Source: Bacillus rubiinfantis
GTDB taxonomy: Bacteria > Bacillota > Bacilli > Bacillales > Cytobacillaceae
Length of the DNA stretch: 64,000 bases
Direction: 5' to 3'
Assembly: GCA_000752035.1 (NCBI GenBank)
Contig: CCFE01000010.1
Location: 62,001-126,000 of the forward strand
Shown here: positions 1 to 8,618 of the stretch, one piece after another
Numbering within the stretch: the stretch's first letter is position 1
Layout: every line of letters begins with the position of its first letter
The notes under the pieces: model-generated
What the model was told of the DNA's origin: nothing
The model's input: the letters and a program-made list of their open reading frames with translations, nothing else
The model's database searches: none
Made by a program: the position numbers and the translations under genes

Positions 1-823
1 CTTCTTCATTTAGAGTTCCAGCAAATACTTCATTATCCACTGATTTGGAAACAGGAACAGATTCCCCTGTAATCGCAGCTTGATTTACAGAAGATAATCC
101 TTTTACAACCGTTCCATCCATGGCTATTTTCTGTCCAGGTTTTACGATTAATATATCGCCAATTTGAATATCGTCCACTTCCACTGTAATTTCTTGATTA
201 CCTCTTCGAATTAAAGCATCTTTTGGAGCAATATCCATTAAGGAACGAATCGATTGCCTTGCTTTATCCATCGAGTAGGATTCTAGAACCTCACTGATGG
301 CGAACAAAATGACAACCGTTGCTCCTTCTCCCCACTCACCTATAATAGCAGCACCAATAACCGCTATTGTCATCAAGGTTCTCATATCAAAATCTAAACG
401 GAATAAGTTTTTCAATCCCGTAATAAAAAGGCGATAACCACCTACTAAAATAGCAAAACAATACGCTAAAATCGATGAGATGCTTTCTTCGCCATTTATT
501 TGTGCTGAAAACCATCCTATAAGCAAGAAAACAACTGAGGCAATGACCGTTGAATGCTTCTGTAAAAATGGTTCCTTTGTCTCTTCAAATCGTTGTTTTT
601 CAGGAATGACTTTTATATTTTCAAAAGCCCCTGCTTTTTCTAATTCCTCTATTGTTGTTTCACCATAGATCGTAAGTTTTGAAGCCCCGAAATTTACACT
701 TGCATTGACAACACCATCCAGGTGTTGGACGTTCTTTTCGAACTTTGTTGCACAGCCTGCTCAGGTGAATCCCTGTACACGGTATACTGTTTTTTCATTT
801 GATTTTTCTAAAGCCTCGCTCAT
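1..823 (-). CDS. cadA: CadA-type heavy-metal P-type ATPase, N-terminal part, with in-frame UGA in the HMA CxxC
   Basis: Translocates Cd/Zn-type divalent metals out of the cell. The gene runs off the left edge. Reading from the ATG at 823 gives an N-terminal HMA domain (residues about 12-80), membrane segments, and the actuator motif ITGESVPVSK near residue 250, so this is clearly the CadA/ZntA family. Codon 21 (761-763) is TGA, at the first cysteine of the expected GFTCAGC metal-binding motif; the second cysteine (C24) is kept. The frame is otherwise open to the window edge. The start has an AAGGTGGG ribosome site and overlaps the 3' end of cadC. Either the UGA encodes selenocysteine or this is a single nonsense mutation. 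Without readthrough the gene gives only a 20-residue peptide. Confidence 0.85.
731..743 (-). promoter_or_regulatory. SECIS-like hairpin downstream of the cadA UGA
   Basis: On the minus strand a 4-bp stem GTTC/GAAC closes a five-base loop GAAAA. Counting the U of the UGA as 1, the loop starts at position 25. This meets the loose bacterial SECIS rule (short stem-loop 16-37 nt after the UGA, G in the first two loop bases). The stem is short and similar hairpins occur by chance, so this supports the selenocysteine idea only weakly by itself. Confidence 0.35.
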
Positions 824-1184
824 AGTTTTCAACCCACCTTTGATGCGTAATTGCGATTTTAATCAGTTGTCTCGTATGATCATCATCCAATGAATAAAAG
901 ACTAATTTACCTTCTTTACGGTATTTAGCTAAGCCTAAATTACGAAGAAATCGTAAATGATGAGATGCGGTGGCGGTCGTACTTCCTACAATGTTGGCTA
1001 CATCACAGACACATAGTTCATCTTCTTCACTTAGTGCATAAGCAATCTTAATTCTAGTGTCATCGGCTAAAGCTTTAAATATTTGTGAGGCAGCCATTGT
1101 ATTTTGCTTAGAAATAGATTCCTTTACCCGCTTCACTTTCTCTTCATCTACACAGGTTACTTCACATACATCATCGTGTTTCAT
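795..1184 (-). CDS. cadC: CadC/SmtB-type ArsR metal-sensing repressor
   Basis: Winged-helix repressor of 129 residues that leaves its operator when Cd, Pb or Zn binds. The N-terminal cysteines (DVCEVTC, C7 and C11) and the ELCVCD motif on the recognition-side helix are the known CadC metal ligands. The recognition helix region (TTATASHHLRFLRNLGL) is typical. The ribosome site AAAAGGGGG lies before the ATG. The 3' end overlaps the start of cadA, so the two form one operon on the minus strand. Confidence 0.93.
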   Translation of the reverse strand: MKHDDVCEVTCVDEEKVKRVKESISKQNTMAASQIFKALADDTRIKIAYALSEEDELCVCDVANIVGSTTATASHHLRFLRNLGLAKYRKEGKLVFYSLDDDHTRQLIKIAITHQRWVENYERGFRKIK

Positions 1185-1218
1185 TTTTTCACCCCCTTTT
1201 TATTCAACGTATTGTAAA

Positions 1219-1238
1219 AACTTTTATATTAAAAAGTT
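1219..1238. promoter_or_regulatory. cadC: inverted repeat in the cadC promoter, candidate CadC operator
   Basis: AACTTTT and AAAAGTT arms separated by six bases, about 35 bp upstream of the cadC start. Position and AT-rich dyad fit an ArsR/SmtB operator overlapping the promoter. No experimental site is known to me for this exact sequence. Confidence 0.45.
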
Positions 1239-1348
1239 AATAGTTCCTTGATTTAAAGGGGTTTATAAGCAAAAAAATTGCCACCCCCTGAAATCTAAGG
1301 ATAATTGAGGTTACCACACACACAACACCTTAGAAAGGAAGTGACAAG

Positions 1349-2785
1349 TTGTACCCTCAATTATTAACTTATTTAATGGAATTAATCAAGTATCAAGATC
1401 AGGTAATTCGTACATTGCTTACCCTTTTAATTGGGAAAGGCATGTTTGAAAAACCTGAAGAAACTCCTGTAAATAAACCTTATCGTAAACTTCAAGTGGA
1501 TGATCTTCCGATCATCGAAACCCTTCAAAAGCTTGACTATAAAGTCCTTCTCGCAGAATATCTGGAGAAAAACCGTAAAGAGTTGAAGCCTGTTCAAAGG
1601 CGAAATGGAAAGGCAAATGTGCCAAAGTCTATAAACTGTCCAAGGTGTGGTGCTCCATCGGATTATCTTTATGCCAATAATGGAGGCAAAGGACAGTTTC
1701 AATGTAAGGTGTGTTCCTGTCTTTTCAATGATAAGAGTCGCTATTCGAAGGAGGCCATTTTGAAGTGTCCTCATTGTTCTAAAACCCTTGAGAAAGTCAA
1801 AGAACGAAAAGATTTTGACGTGTTCAAGTGTAAAAATAACGACTGTCCTTATTATCAAAAGAAGCTAAATGGCATGTCTTCGAAAGAAAAGAGCCAGTTT
1901 AAGAAAGACCCTCAAGCCTTTAAGCTAAGATACATTTTCCGGCAGTTTCGCATAGATTTTCAGCCATTGTCTAAATCTTCTCCCAAGAAACCGAAGGTTG
2001 ACCTGGCCAGGCTTTATGTTTCGCCACATACATTGGGGCTCATTTTAACTTATCATGTCAACTATGGCCTTTCGGCCCGGAAAACAGCTGCTCTCATGAA
2101 GGATGTCCATGGAGTATCTATATCGCATCAAAGTATTTTAAATTATGAGAACGCAGTTGCTTTAATCCTTAAACCTTACGTAGATTACTATCCCTACGAA
2201 CTTTCTGACCAGTTCTGCGGGGACGAAACCTATATCAGGGTGAATGGACGTTGGCATTATTTGTTTTTCTTTTTCGATGCGGTAAAAAAGATTATCCTGT
2301 CTTACCCGGTATCACCAAATCGGGATACGGCAACTGCGATCCGTGCCATTGATGATGTTCTAATGAAATTTAAAGAGATTCCTGAAGACCTTTCATTTGT
2401 GGTGGACGGCAATCCAATTTATCTTCTAGCTCAACACTTTTTTGCCCAGCACGGTTTTCACTTTGACATTACGCAGGTTATTGGGCTTACCAACGAAGAT
2501 CCAGTATCAAAGGAACATAGGCCTCTCAAGCAAGTGATTGAAAGACTAAACCGTACGTTTAAGGGCAATTACAGGTCAACACACGGATTTGGTTCTGAGG
2601 AAGGCTCTGTTTCGTTTGTGACCCTGTTTGTGGCTTACTTTAACTTTTTAAGGCCTCACGCAGCATTAGAAGGAAAGGTGCCAGTGCTCAATCCAGAGTT
2701 ACTGCAGCTCCCAAATATGCCTGCACGCTGGTCTAAACTTATTGGTTTAGCACAAGACTGGATTATTGAACAACAATCAGCCTAA
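1349..2785 (+). CDS. DDE transposase with N-terminal zinc ribbons (IS6-like core)
   Basis: A 478-residue transposase. Residues about 95-175 hold CxxC pairs of two zinc ribbons (CPRCGA, CKVCSC, CPHCSK, CPYY). A helix-turn-helix follows (GLSARKTAALM...SISHQSILNY). The catalytic core shows DETYIRVNGRWHYLF for the first Asp, DGNPIYL for the second, and a Glu in the KQVIERLNRTFKGNYR region. The core resembles IS6/IS240-type DDE domains, but the protein is about twice as long because of the zinc-ribbon extension. I could not find matching terminal inverted repeats around it, so the element boundaries are unknown. It sits between the cad operon and the next genes. Confidence 0.85.
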   Translation: MYPQLLTYLMELIKYQDQVIRTLLTLLIGKGMFEKPEETPVNKPYRKLQVDDLPIIETLQKLDYKVLLAEYLEKNRKELKPVQRRNGKANVPKSINCPRCGAPSDYLYANNGGKGQFQCKVCSCLFNDKSRYSKEAILKCPHCSKTLEKVKERKDFDVFKCKNNDCPYYQKKLNGMSSKEKSQFKKDPQAFKLRYIFRQFRIDFQPLSKSSPKKPKVDLARLYVSPHTLGLILTYHVNYGLSARKTAALMKDVHGVSISHQSILNYENAVALILKPYVDYYPYELSDQFCGDETYIRVNGRWHYLFFFFDAVKKIILSYPVSPNRDTATAIRAIDDVLMKFKEIPEDLSFVVDGNPIYLLAQHFFAQHGFHFDITQVIGLTNEDPVSKEHRPLKQVIERLNRTFKGNYRSTHGFGSEEGSVSFVTLFVAYFNFLRPHAALEGKVPVLNPELLQLPNMPARWSKLIGLAQDWIIEQQSA

Positions 2786-2834
2786 CTTTTTGTTTAGCAG
2801 AGCCCTTGAGCAAATCAGCAATCGGCGAAGCGAA

Positions 2835-2959
2835 CTCTTGACAAACCGAACTAGCCAATGGTTTAAAATGGAAAAACCAAGGGCTATTTAGCATGCCTTC
2901 TTTTTGTCCCCGTCGCCCTTGATAAAGGGACGTCAAACCATTGGCGTGTTTGTCAAGAG
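2835..2959. repeat. long two-step inverted repeat downstream of the transposase
   Basis: The arm CTCTTGACAAAC (2835-2846) pairs with GTTTGTCAAGAG (2948-2959), and GCCAATGGTTT (2854-2864) pairs with AAACCATTGGC (2935-2945). Together they can fold into a branched hairpin of about 125 nt. It lies between the transposase stop and an IS-end-like sequence near 3040. It could be a structured transposon end, a protective terminator, or an unrelated palindromic element. Confidence 0.6.
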
Positions 2960-3182
2960 CAATTGCGTGGCCTTTCCACCAAATAAATGGAAGAAAAGCT
3001 GACCTTCGGTCAAGTTTTCATAGAACTTTTGACACTACCTTATTCAAACACCTATTTGATTATAAGTATATGTCAATTAATAAAAATGGGCAAACGATTA
3101 TTTGAATGTTTTGGTATGTGCTGTTAATCCCTTTGAATATTAGAATGTTGCATTCCTCTCTTGTTAACTTTCTGAAAGTAAC

Positions 3183-3215
3183 AAAAAAGAACAACGAATT
3201 CGATGTTCTTTTTTG
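3183..3215 (-). terminator. Rho-independent terminator
   Basis: AAAAAAGAACA and TGTTCTTTTTT form a hairpin with a T run on the minus strand, just after the lipoprotein gene that ends at 3223. Confidence 0.8.
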
Positions 3216-3222
3216 TTACTAC

Positions 3223-3630
3223 TTATTCTGTTGGTGCCTTTTCTGATCCAACTGTTATTTCCTTTTTAGGCATATTGTGCATATCCCTTGCTGTTACATG
3301 AGCGACAATATAATATTTACCCTCTTCCGAAAATGTATTGTTAATAGAATAAATACCTTTGCCCTGTGATTTTCCTATATACCTTGCATGTTTTTCTTGA
3401 CCTTCTTTCCATATTTCAAAATTCACTTCCTCGGCATCATTTACTTTATCTTCACCTTGTGTGACAATTGCTTCAATTTTTACCTCTTCCTTAGCGTTTA
3501 CAATGTCAGGGGTTTTAATGGCCACCTCTAATAGTGCAGGAACTTCATCTTTTTGAGCAGTATTATCTGTTTTAGAACAACCTTCCAAGGCGATTAATAA
3601 ACATAGCAGTAAAAAAAGATTTTTTTTCAT
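3223..3630 (-). CDS. FixH/YtkA-like lipoprotein
   Basis: A 135-residue secreted lipoprotein with signal peptide and lipobox (LIALEGC, Cys about 18). The remainder is a beta-rich single domain with the pattern seen in YtkA/FixH-like proteins, ending in a Met/His stretch (ARDMHNMPKKE) that may bind copper or another metal. Such genes often neighbour copper or cytochrome oxidase genes, in line with ctaB and res genes nearby. Exact function is unknown. Confidence 0.65.
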   Translation of the reverse strand: MKKNLFLLLCLLIALEGCSKTDNTAQKDEVPALLEVAIKTPDIVNAKEEVKIEAIVTQGEDKVNDAEEVNFEIWKEGQEKHARYIGKSQGKGIYSINNTFSEEGKYYIVAHVTARDMHNMPKKEITVGSEKAPTE

Positions 3631-3856
3631 AAGATCAATTCCACTCCTAGTGATTTAGGTTTTTATAAGTCAAAGTTTATTATACCGATTAATTTAACTG
3701 AAATTGTGTCAAATTAATGAACCTACTTTAAAATAAAAGATATTATTTTATGCTTGAACCATTGATTCTATACATAGAATTCGTTATCCTAATAATGAAT
3801 TATGAAGAATTTTACCTATAAATAAGTTGATAATAGAACTTTGAAAGGAAGGTTAA

Positions 3857-4351
3857 ATGAAGAAGTATTTATTTCCTATATTCACTATCTTCGCATTAGT
3901 TGCTGGTTGTTCTTCATCAGGAGATCAGTCTTCCAAGGAGGAGCAGTCAAACAGTAAAACCACAGAGCAAAGTGCTCCTGTTTTAACTTATAAAATAGGC
4001 AGTGATGATTGGTCTGCAATCACTACTTATAGTGACAGTCCAAAAGTATTAGAAGCCTACCAGTTTGCTGTCGAGCATCCCGAAGTGCTTAACTATATGC
4101 CTTGCTATTGTGGGTGCTACGAAGAAGATGGTCATACAAGCAATACAAATTGTTTTGTGGATAATGTAAAAGGAAGTACCGTTACCCTTGATACAATGGG
4201 CTTTGGCTGAGGGGTTTGTGTAGACATAGCCCGTGAGGCTAAATCAGAGTTTGAAAAAGGTACACCTTTAAAAGACATTCGAAATATGATTGATGAAAAA
4301 TACAAGGGGACTGGAACACCGCCAACTCCCACACCTATGCCACAAGACTAA
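3857..4351 (+). CDS. PCYCGC-motif lipoprotein with in-frame UGA at a CxxC cysteine (candidate selenoprotein)
   Basis: Read through one UGA (4208-4210, codon 118), the gene encodes 164 residues ending at TAA 4349-4351. It has a signal peptide and lipobox (LVAGC, Cys18), the PCYCGC motif at residues 82-87, and then GFG-U-GVCVDIARE. As I recall, family members have Cys at this place, giving CGxCVDIA; here the first Cys of that CxxC is UGA and the second (C121) is kept. The 47 codons after the UGA keep family-like sequence and the terminator lies only after the distal stop, so the whole length looks maintained. Ribosome site AAAGGAAGG. Function of the family is unknown; cysteine-rich, probably metal or redox related. 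A simple nonsense mutation is the alternative. Confidence 0.75.
4227..4241 (+). promoter_or_regulatory. SECIS-like hairpin downstream of the PCYCGC-gene UGA
   Basis: A 5-bp stem TAGCC/GGCTA closes the loop CGTGA. Counting the U of UGA as 1, the loop begins at 25 with G and U at 26-27. In E. coli fdhF the essential loop G and U are at 23-24, so distance and loop content fit a bacterial SECIS within the range seen in other species. Confidence 0.5.
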
Positions 4352-4374
4352 GAAAATTTAATAAACCGAAAGCA

Positions 4375-4402
4375 AGGGTTCAACTGAATAAGTTGAACCT
4401 TT
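4375..4402 (+). terminator. Rho-independent terminator after the full-length PCYCGC gene
   Basis: GGTTCAAC and GTTGAACC arms with a seven-base loop, followed by TTTTAAATTT. It lies 24 nt beyond the distal TAA, not near the UGA. Confidence 0.7.
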
Positions 4403-4589
4403 TAAATTTGGATTTACATATGATTATTTTTAAAGGTCGGAGGAAAGAAATTATTTTGTTAAAATTAAATTTATTCTTAAGGGAGAGGAATAAATGAGGA
4501 CAGTTGCTGATAGTAATTCCACTTATATTAACAATTAAATGTTAGGATTAATTGAACGGTTACACATCCCCTAAGCATTTATTTGCATA

Positions 4590-4774
4590 AATAATAAAGG
4601 TGTTCTCCCACTAGGAAAAAACAGTTACAACTACTTAAGTTTGATTTGCCTTTTGTGGATTACGCTAAGGCCAACTTTGTTTCCTCAGTTACAGCAGTAG
4701 GAATATTACCCGTTTTATTTATCATTGCTGGAGGATTTTTTAACGATTTTGTTAATATCTTTTGGAAACCTTAA
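4590..4774 (+). pseudogene. C-terminal remnant of an NhaC-type antiporter
   Basis: The reading FDLPFVDYAKANFVSSV, followed by a stretch ending LFIIAGGFF, matches the last 35 residues of the intact antiporter at 18226-19656, whose tail reads FDLPVVDYAKAKFASSI. Upstream bases can be read as a frame-shifted TSPLGE-type segment. No start or other parts remain, so this is a decayed piece of a second copy. The surrounding 4.4-5.0 kb holds no other gene; a 14-codon ORF at about 4495 with a good ribosome site looks like a stray start. Confidence 0.7.
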
Positions 4775-5006
4775 AGAATTCCCGTTATTTTACCAATGAT
4801 ATTCTTTTAGCTATAACTATATTGACAAGAGTAATGGTATATAATAAAATTAGCATAATTTTTTATTTGAATAATTGTTCATATATTCAACAAAAAGATT
4901 TATTAGTCTTTTCCTTTTCTCTTCTTCGTGTTAATTGTTTTGTAAATTGGAGAATTTTATAAATATAAAGGAATAAAAAATAGGTTAAAAGGTGATGGTG
5001 ATTGAA

Positions 5007-5687
5007 ATGTTAGGGATCCAACTGGCCGGGGCAGCACCTGGTTTAGCCTTATTATTATTCTTCTATTTAAAAGATCGGTATGAACCAGAACCTCTCATCA
5101 TGGTATTTCGAACATTTATTTTTGGTGCATTACTTGTATTTCCCATTGCCTTTATTGAATATGTACTTGAAGTAGAAAATATGGTTATGAATGAATTAAG
5201 CGTTGCCTTTTCTACAGGACTGATAGAAGAATTTTTTAAATGGTCTATTCTATATTTGGCCGCTTACAGGCATAGGGAATTTGATGAGCCTTTTGATGGA
5301 ATTGTTTATGGAACCTCTTTATCGTTGGGATTTGCAACAGCTGAAAATATAATGTATTTGATGATAAATGGGATGGAATACGCTCTTATCCGTGCACTTT
5401 TGCCTGTATCGAGCCATGCATTGTTTGGTGTTATGATGGGATTTTACATTAGCAAGGCAAAGTTTACCAACGGACCAAAATGGCCTTGGATGGGGTTGTC
5501 ATTCGTACTTCCATCCTTAATGCATGGGATATTTAATTATTTATTGTTAAGCCAGGAATCCTGGTTGGTGACTTTAATTCCTTTTATGATTTTCATATGG
5601 TGGTTTGGGATGAAAAAGGTACAAAAAGCGGAACTTTTGAGTAAAAATCATTTCAATAGGCAAGACAAACATTCATCCAGGACCTAA
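5007..5687 (+). CDS. prsW: PrsW-family intramembrane metalloprotease
   Basis: About 226 residues with seven or eight membrane helices. The family motifs are present: FYLKDRYEPEP near the N-terminus, GLIEEFFKW (glutamates of the EExxK site), FATAENIMY, and the histidines SSHALFGVMMG and MHGIFNY. In B. subtilis PrsW starts the cleavage of anti-sigma RsiW. I chose the ATG at 5007 because AAAAGGTGA gives sensible spacing and the protein then starts MLGIQLAG, as in homologues; GTG 4992 and ATG 4995 lie inside the ribosome site. Probably an extra copy on mobile DNA. Confidence 0.9.
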   Translation: MLGIQLAGAAPGLALLLFFYLKDRYEPEPLIMVFRTFIFGALLVFPIAFIEYVLEVENMVMNELSVAFSTGLIEEFFKWSILYLAAYRHREFDEPFDGIVYGTSLSLGFATAENIMYLMINGMEYALIRALLPVSSHALFGVMMGFYISKAKFTNGPKWPWMGLSFVLPSLMHGIFNYLLLSQESWLVTLIPFMIFIWWFGMKKVQKAELLSKNHFNRQDKHSSRT

Positions 5688-5765
5688 TCAAATCAGGATA
5701 CCAGTGTAATATAATAGTTATCTTCATTTTCAATTGATTTGCTTGGATAGTAATATAAACCATAT

Positions 5766-5812
5766 AAAAGGGATACTTCATCAATCATTGAAATATGAAT
5801 GAATCCCTTTTC
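5766..5812 (+). terminator. terminator after prsW
   Basis: AAAAGGGAT and ATCCCTTTT arms around a partly paired centre, followed by a short T run; lies in the 250-bp gap between the converging prsW and yqfD genes. Confidence 0.55.
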
Positions 5813-5937
5813 ATTATCCTCTCCCCCTATTAACCAAAAGTTAATAAAATAAATGTTTCCAATACAAACTTGTTATCCTTATTCAATTTAATACTCCTCT
5901 AAAATTGGTGTTAATAATTTTTAATTTATTATCACTT

Positions 5938-7131
5938 TTATTCATGGAATTCTTTTTTTATCGGTTGACTCTTAGCGATATTTTCAATTGCCTTAATATG
6001 AATATCCATCACAAGTTTACCGTTTTCAATCTTTTTGCTTAATATATAAGTATCTTTTATACTAGCATCTTTATTTAAATTGCTTTTCAGTTCTTCTTTA
6101 GCCATCTCAACTGCAACTTTTTCTGCTTGTTTATATGTGTACGTCCGAGTAATTTCTTCACTCTCTCGAATCGTTTTACTAACGTAGTATATAGGTAAAT
6201 CCCACTTTAAGAAATGAATTTTCCTAACGCTCTTATCTGTCTCAAAGTTCTTAAATTTTGGATTTCCAAACCCTACAATCGGAATTTCAACTTTTCCTAC
6301 AAGAATAGAATTTTTTTGCTTTACTTTCCCACTAAATACTTTTAAGTTTGTTTTTAGTGGCAAATTAACATGACTTTTATACCATGTTTCTCCCCAAACT
6401 TCACCTTTGGCTGGTACAAGTTTTGTTTGGCCATTCTCTCCTATTTCCCCTGAAACAAGTAATTGCCCTGGTTCAACATGTTCATTTTTATCTATAACCT
6501 TTTGTCCATTCTCAATATAATAATTTATAATTGTTGCTTCTTTTTTCGCCACCAGATGACGAGGAGATAATTTTTTACGTTTTTTTGTTTCATTTTTTTC
6601 TACCACTTGAAAGTGATAGGTTGTCCCTCTTAATTCCACACCAACCCAAGTTAATGTTCCAATGTTATTTATTAATTTCCTTTGAATCGTTTCAACATCA
6701 CCAACTAAGAATTGGAATTCCCCGGGCTCCAGTCCCATCTTTTCCAATTCTTTGCGAATTTGATACTCTGTTGAGGGTTTTGCACCTTTAATTTCTATCT
6801 CCCAAATAACATTCGATAATAACATGATAATTAATAAAAAAAGGGCTGCACCTATCAAAAATCCACTATTTTTAAAGAGTCTTTTTATTAATAATGGGAT
6901 TCCTTTGCGCTCTAAAAATGAAATTGAGCACCCACTATTTCTTGCATGATGCCTGATATCTTTTGCATCTTGAAACTTCATTTTGAATGTTAAGGTTTCA
7001 GTTCCATGCCGTTTTACATCCCAAAGTAGAAAACCATTCCTAGTAAGAATATTTAAAAACCTCTCAATTCCCCTTCCTGTTACTTTAACAGTTACCTTTC
7101 CAAATAAAACTTCAAACCACTGGTTTTTCAT
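5938..7131 (-). CDS. yqfD: YqfD-family sporulation stage IV protein
   Basis: 397 residues, the normal length for YqfD. The N-terminal part carries GKVTVKVTGRGIERFLN, then one membrane helix (about 88-108: FLIGAALFLLIIMLLSNVIW), then a large extracellular domain with WVGVELRGT and the central VEPGQLLVSGEIG. The family is needed for efficient sporulation in B. subtilis; the biochemical role is unclear. In chromosomes it sits beside phoH; here it stands alone among accessory genes, so it is probably a second copy. Confidence 0.9.
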   Translation of the reverse strand: MKNQWFEVLFGKVTVKVTGRGIERFLNILTRNGFLLWDVKRHGTETLTFKMKFQDAKDIRHHARNSGCSISFLERKGIPLLIKRLFKNSGFLIGAALFLLIIMLLSNVIWEIEIKGAKPSTEYQIRKELEKMGLEPGEFQFLVGDVETIQRKLINNIGTLTWVGVELRGTTYHFQVVEKNETKKRKKLSPRHLVAKKEATIINYYIENGQKVIDKNEHVEPGQLLVSGEIGENGQTKLVPAKGEVWGETWYKSHVNLPLKTNLKVFSGKVKQKNSILVGKVEIPIVGFGNPKFKNFETDKSVRKIHFLKWDLPIYYVSKTIRESEEITRTYTYKQAEKVAVEMAKEELKSNLNKDASIKDTYILSKKIENGKLVMDIHIKAIENIAKSQPIKKEFHE

Positions 7132-7331
7132 TTAGCTCCTCCCAAATTCATTTAAAACTGTTTATCTCATAACTATGAAATAATTGGAATTTCAAGCACT
7201 AGTTTTTTGGAAATTCCGATTTATTATTACATTATTTAAATAGTTAATTTCGTCCTAAAAAATAAAAAGGCTACCGTTATAATGGCAACCAGTTCGAAAT
7301 TCACAATATAAGTTTGTTTATTATATTTCAA

Positions 7332-7425
7332 GCATCAATCGTATACTTGCTACGAAATCGAACCTTTACTCGTTTTATTTTATCTTCATCCACACAGGTA
7401 ACTTCATATACATCACCATATTTCA
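7332..7425 (-). pseudogene. 5' remnant of a second cadC
   Basis: The minus strand reads YGDVYEVTCVDEDKIKRVKV, closely matching the cadC N-terminus at 1184 (HDDVCEVTCVDEEKVKRVKE). After about 30 codons it stops. It shows that this region once held another cad operon or a duplication of this one. The rest of 7140-7520 shows no gene. Confidence 0.75.
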
Positions 7426-7526
7426 AACTTATTTTATTATTGGAATATTAAATATTATTCTAATGGGCAAATGTTTTATTTAATTGCATTTATTCAAGAG
7501 TTTGGACTTATTTTACTTTCTAGGGG

Positions 7527-8057
7527 TTAATTTACCTTTGGTACAATCGAATCCATATATTTCTTCACGTCATATTCAGTCATTGAACCCGTTATAATTT
7601 TTAATATCTTCCCATTTTCATCTATTAAAAAAGTGGTAGGGATTGGTCCAATGTTGTAAAGTTTAGTTACTTCACTTTTACGGTCCATTAAAATTGGAAA
7701 AGTTAAATTGTAACGTTTAACAAATTGATTAACAGCAAGATCGCTTTCCTCAATATTGACTGCTAGGATTTCAATATTTTTGTCTTTATAAAAGTGATAC
7801 TGATTCTCCATATATGGCATTTCCTTTTCACATGGTTTGCACCAACTTCCCCAAAAATTTAGGAAAATACCTTTTCCTCTCATGTCCGAAAGTTGAACTT
7901 TTTTACCATCCAATGTTTCTAATGCAAAATCAGGAGCCGTAGATCCCACCTTTATGGGTAACTTATCCTTTGTGAAATTTGCATATAAAGTGTATACAAC
8001 AGCTGTTAAAAGAAGAAATAAAATAACTGTCCTCATAACTAACCTTTTTCTTTTCAA
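7527..8057 (-). CDS. resA: ResA-like membrane-anchored thiol-disulfide oxidoreductase
   Basis: 176 residues: an N-terminal membrane anchor (about 10-27), then a TlpA-type thioredoxin fold with active site WGSWCKPC and the cis-Pro loop GPIPTTFLID. ResA reduces the apocytochrome c haem-binding cysteines outside the membrane. Bacillus ResA normally has CEPC; the CKPC here is slightly different. It is 6 kb away from resBC, whose own resA has decayed (see 16075-16260), so this copy may supply the function. Confidence 0.85.
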   Translation of the reverse strand: MKRKRLVMRTVILFLLLTAVVYTLYANFTKDKLPIKVGSTAPDFALETLDGKKVQLSDMRGKGIFLNFWGSWCKPCEKEMPYMENQYHFYKDKNIEILAVNIEESDLAVNQFVKRYNLTFPILMDRKSEVTKLYNIGPIPTTFLIDENGKILKIITGSMTEYDVKKYMDSIVPKVN

Positions 8058-8618
8058 GTAACTTCACCTACAGTCAAATGGAAATTAGAATAACCATTTT
8101 CATTATAGGAGATTTCTTCAGTTTATTCAAACATTAGTTTGTGTATATGAATATTTTTGTGACCTGTTGACTTCCAGGGGAATTATAATTCCCCCCCTTC
8201 TAAAAAGTTCCCTAAAACCAACTTTATTGCATGTTGTCAATCCACTTTTTATTGGATATAGTTTTTGTGGATCCTTAATTTTTTTCCTGGTCATAAAGTG
8301 TCATTTTCTTAAAAGGTTTGAAATTAAATCAAACAGTCAGTTAATGTAAGAAAAATGATTTTATTAAATAGAGCATTTTCCTAATCTGACTTTTAGATTT
8401 TACCAAGAAAATGTATATATTCAAGTGTATATTTGAAGAGTCGGAGATTTTCCAATGGCAGATTAATCTTAGAGTGTAAATTGATTTCAGCAAAAAATAA
8501 GTATTTAGAAAACTGGCCATGGAAAAGGCCATTTCCAGCCTAAGTTCAGGGGTTAAAACACCTAAGATATTGATAAAAAACAATTTTTAACTTTAGATAT
8601 CTATTTTGTCTCGCATTT

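Noticed and set aside
8341..8583. An 80-codon minus-strand ORF between the hydrolase and resA-like genes
   Set aside because: No ribosome site, low-complexity AT-rich sequence, no recognisable pattern.
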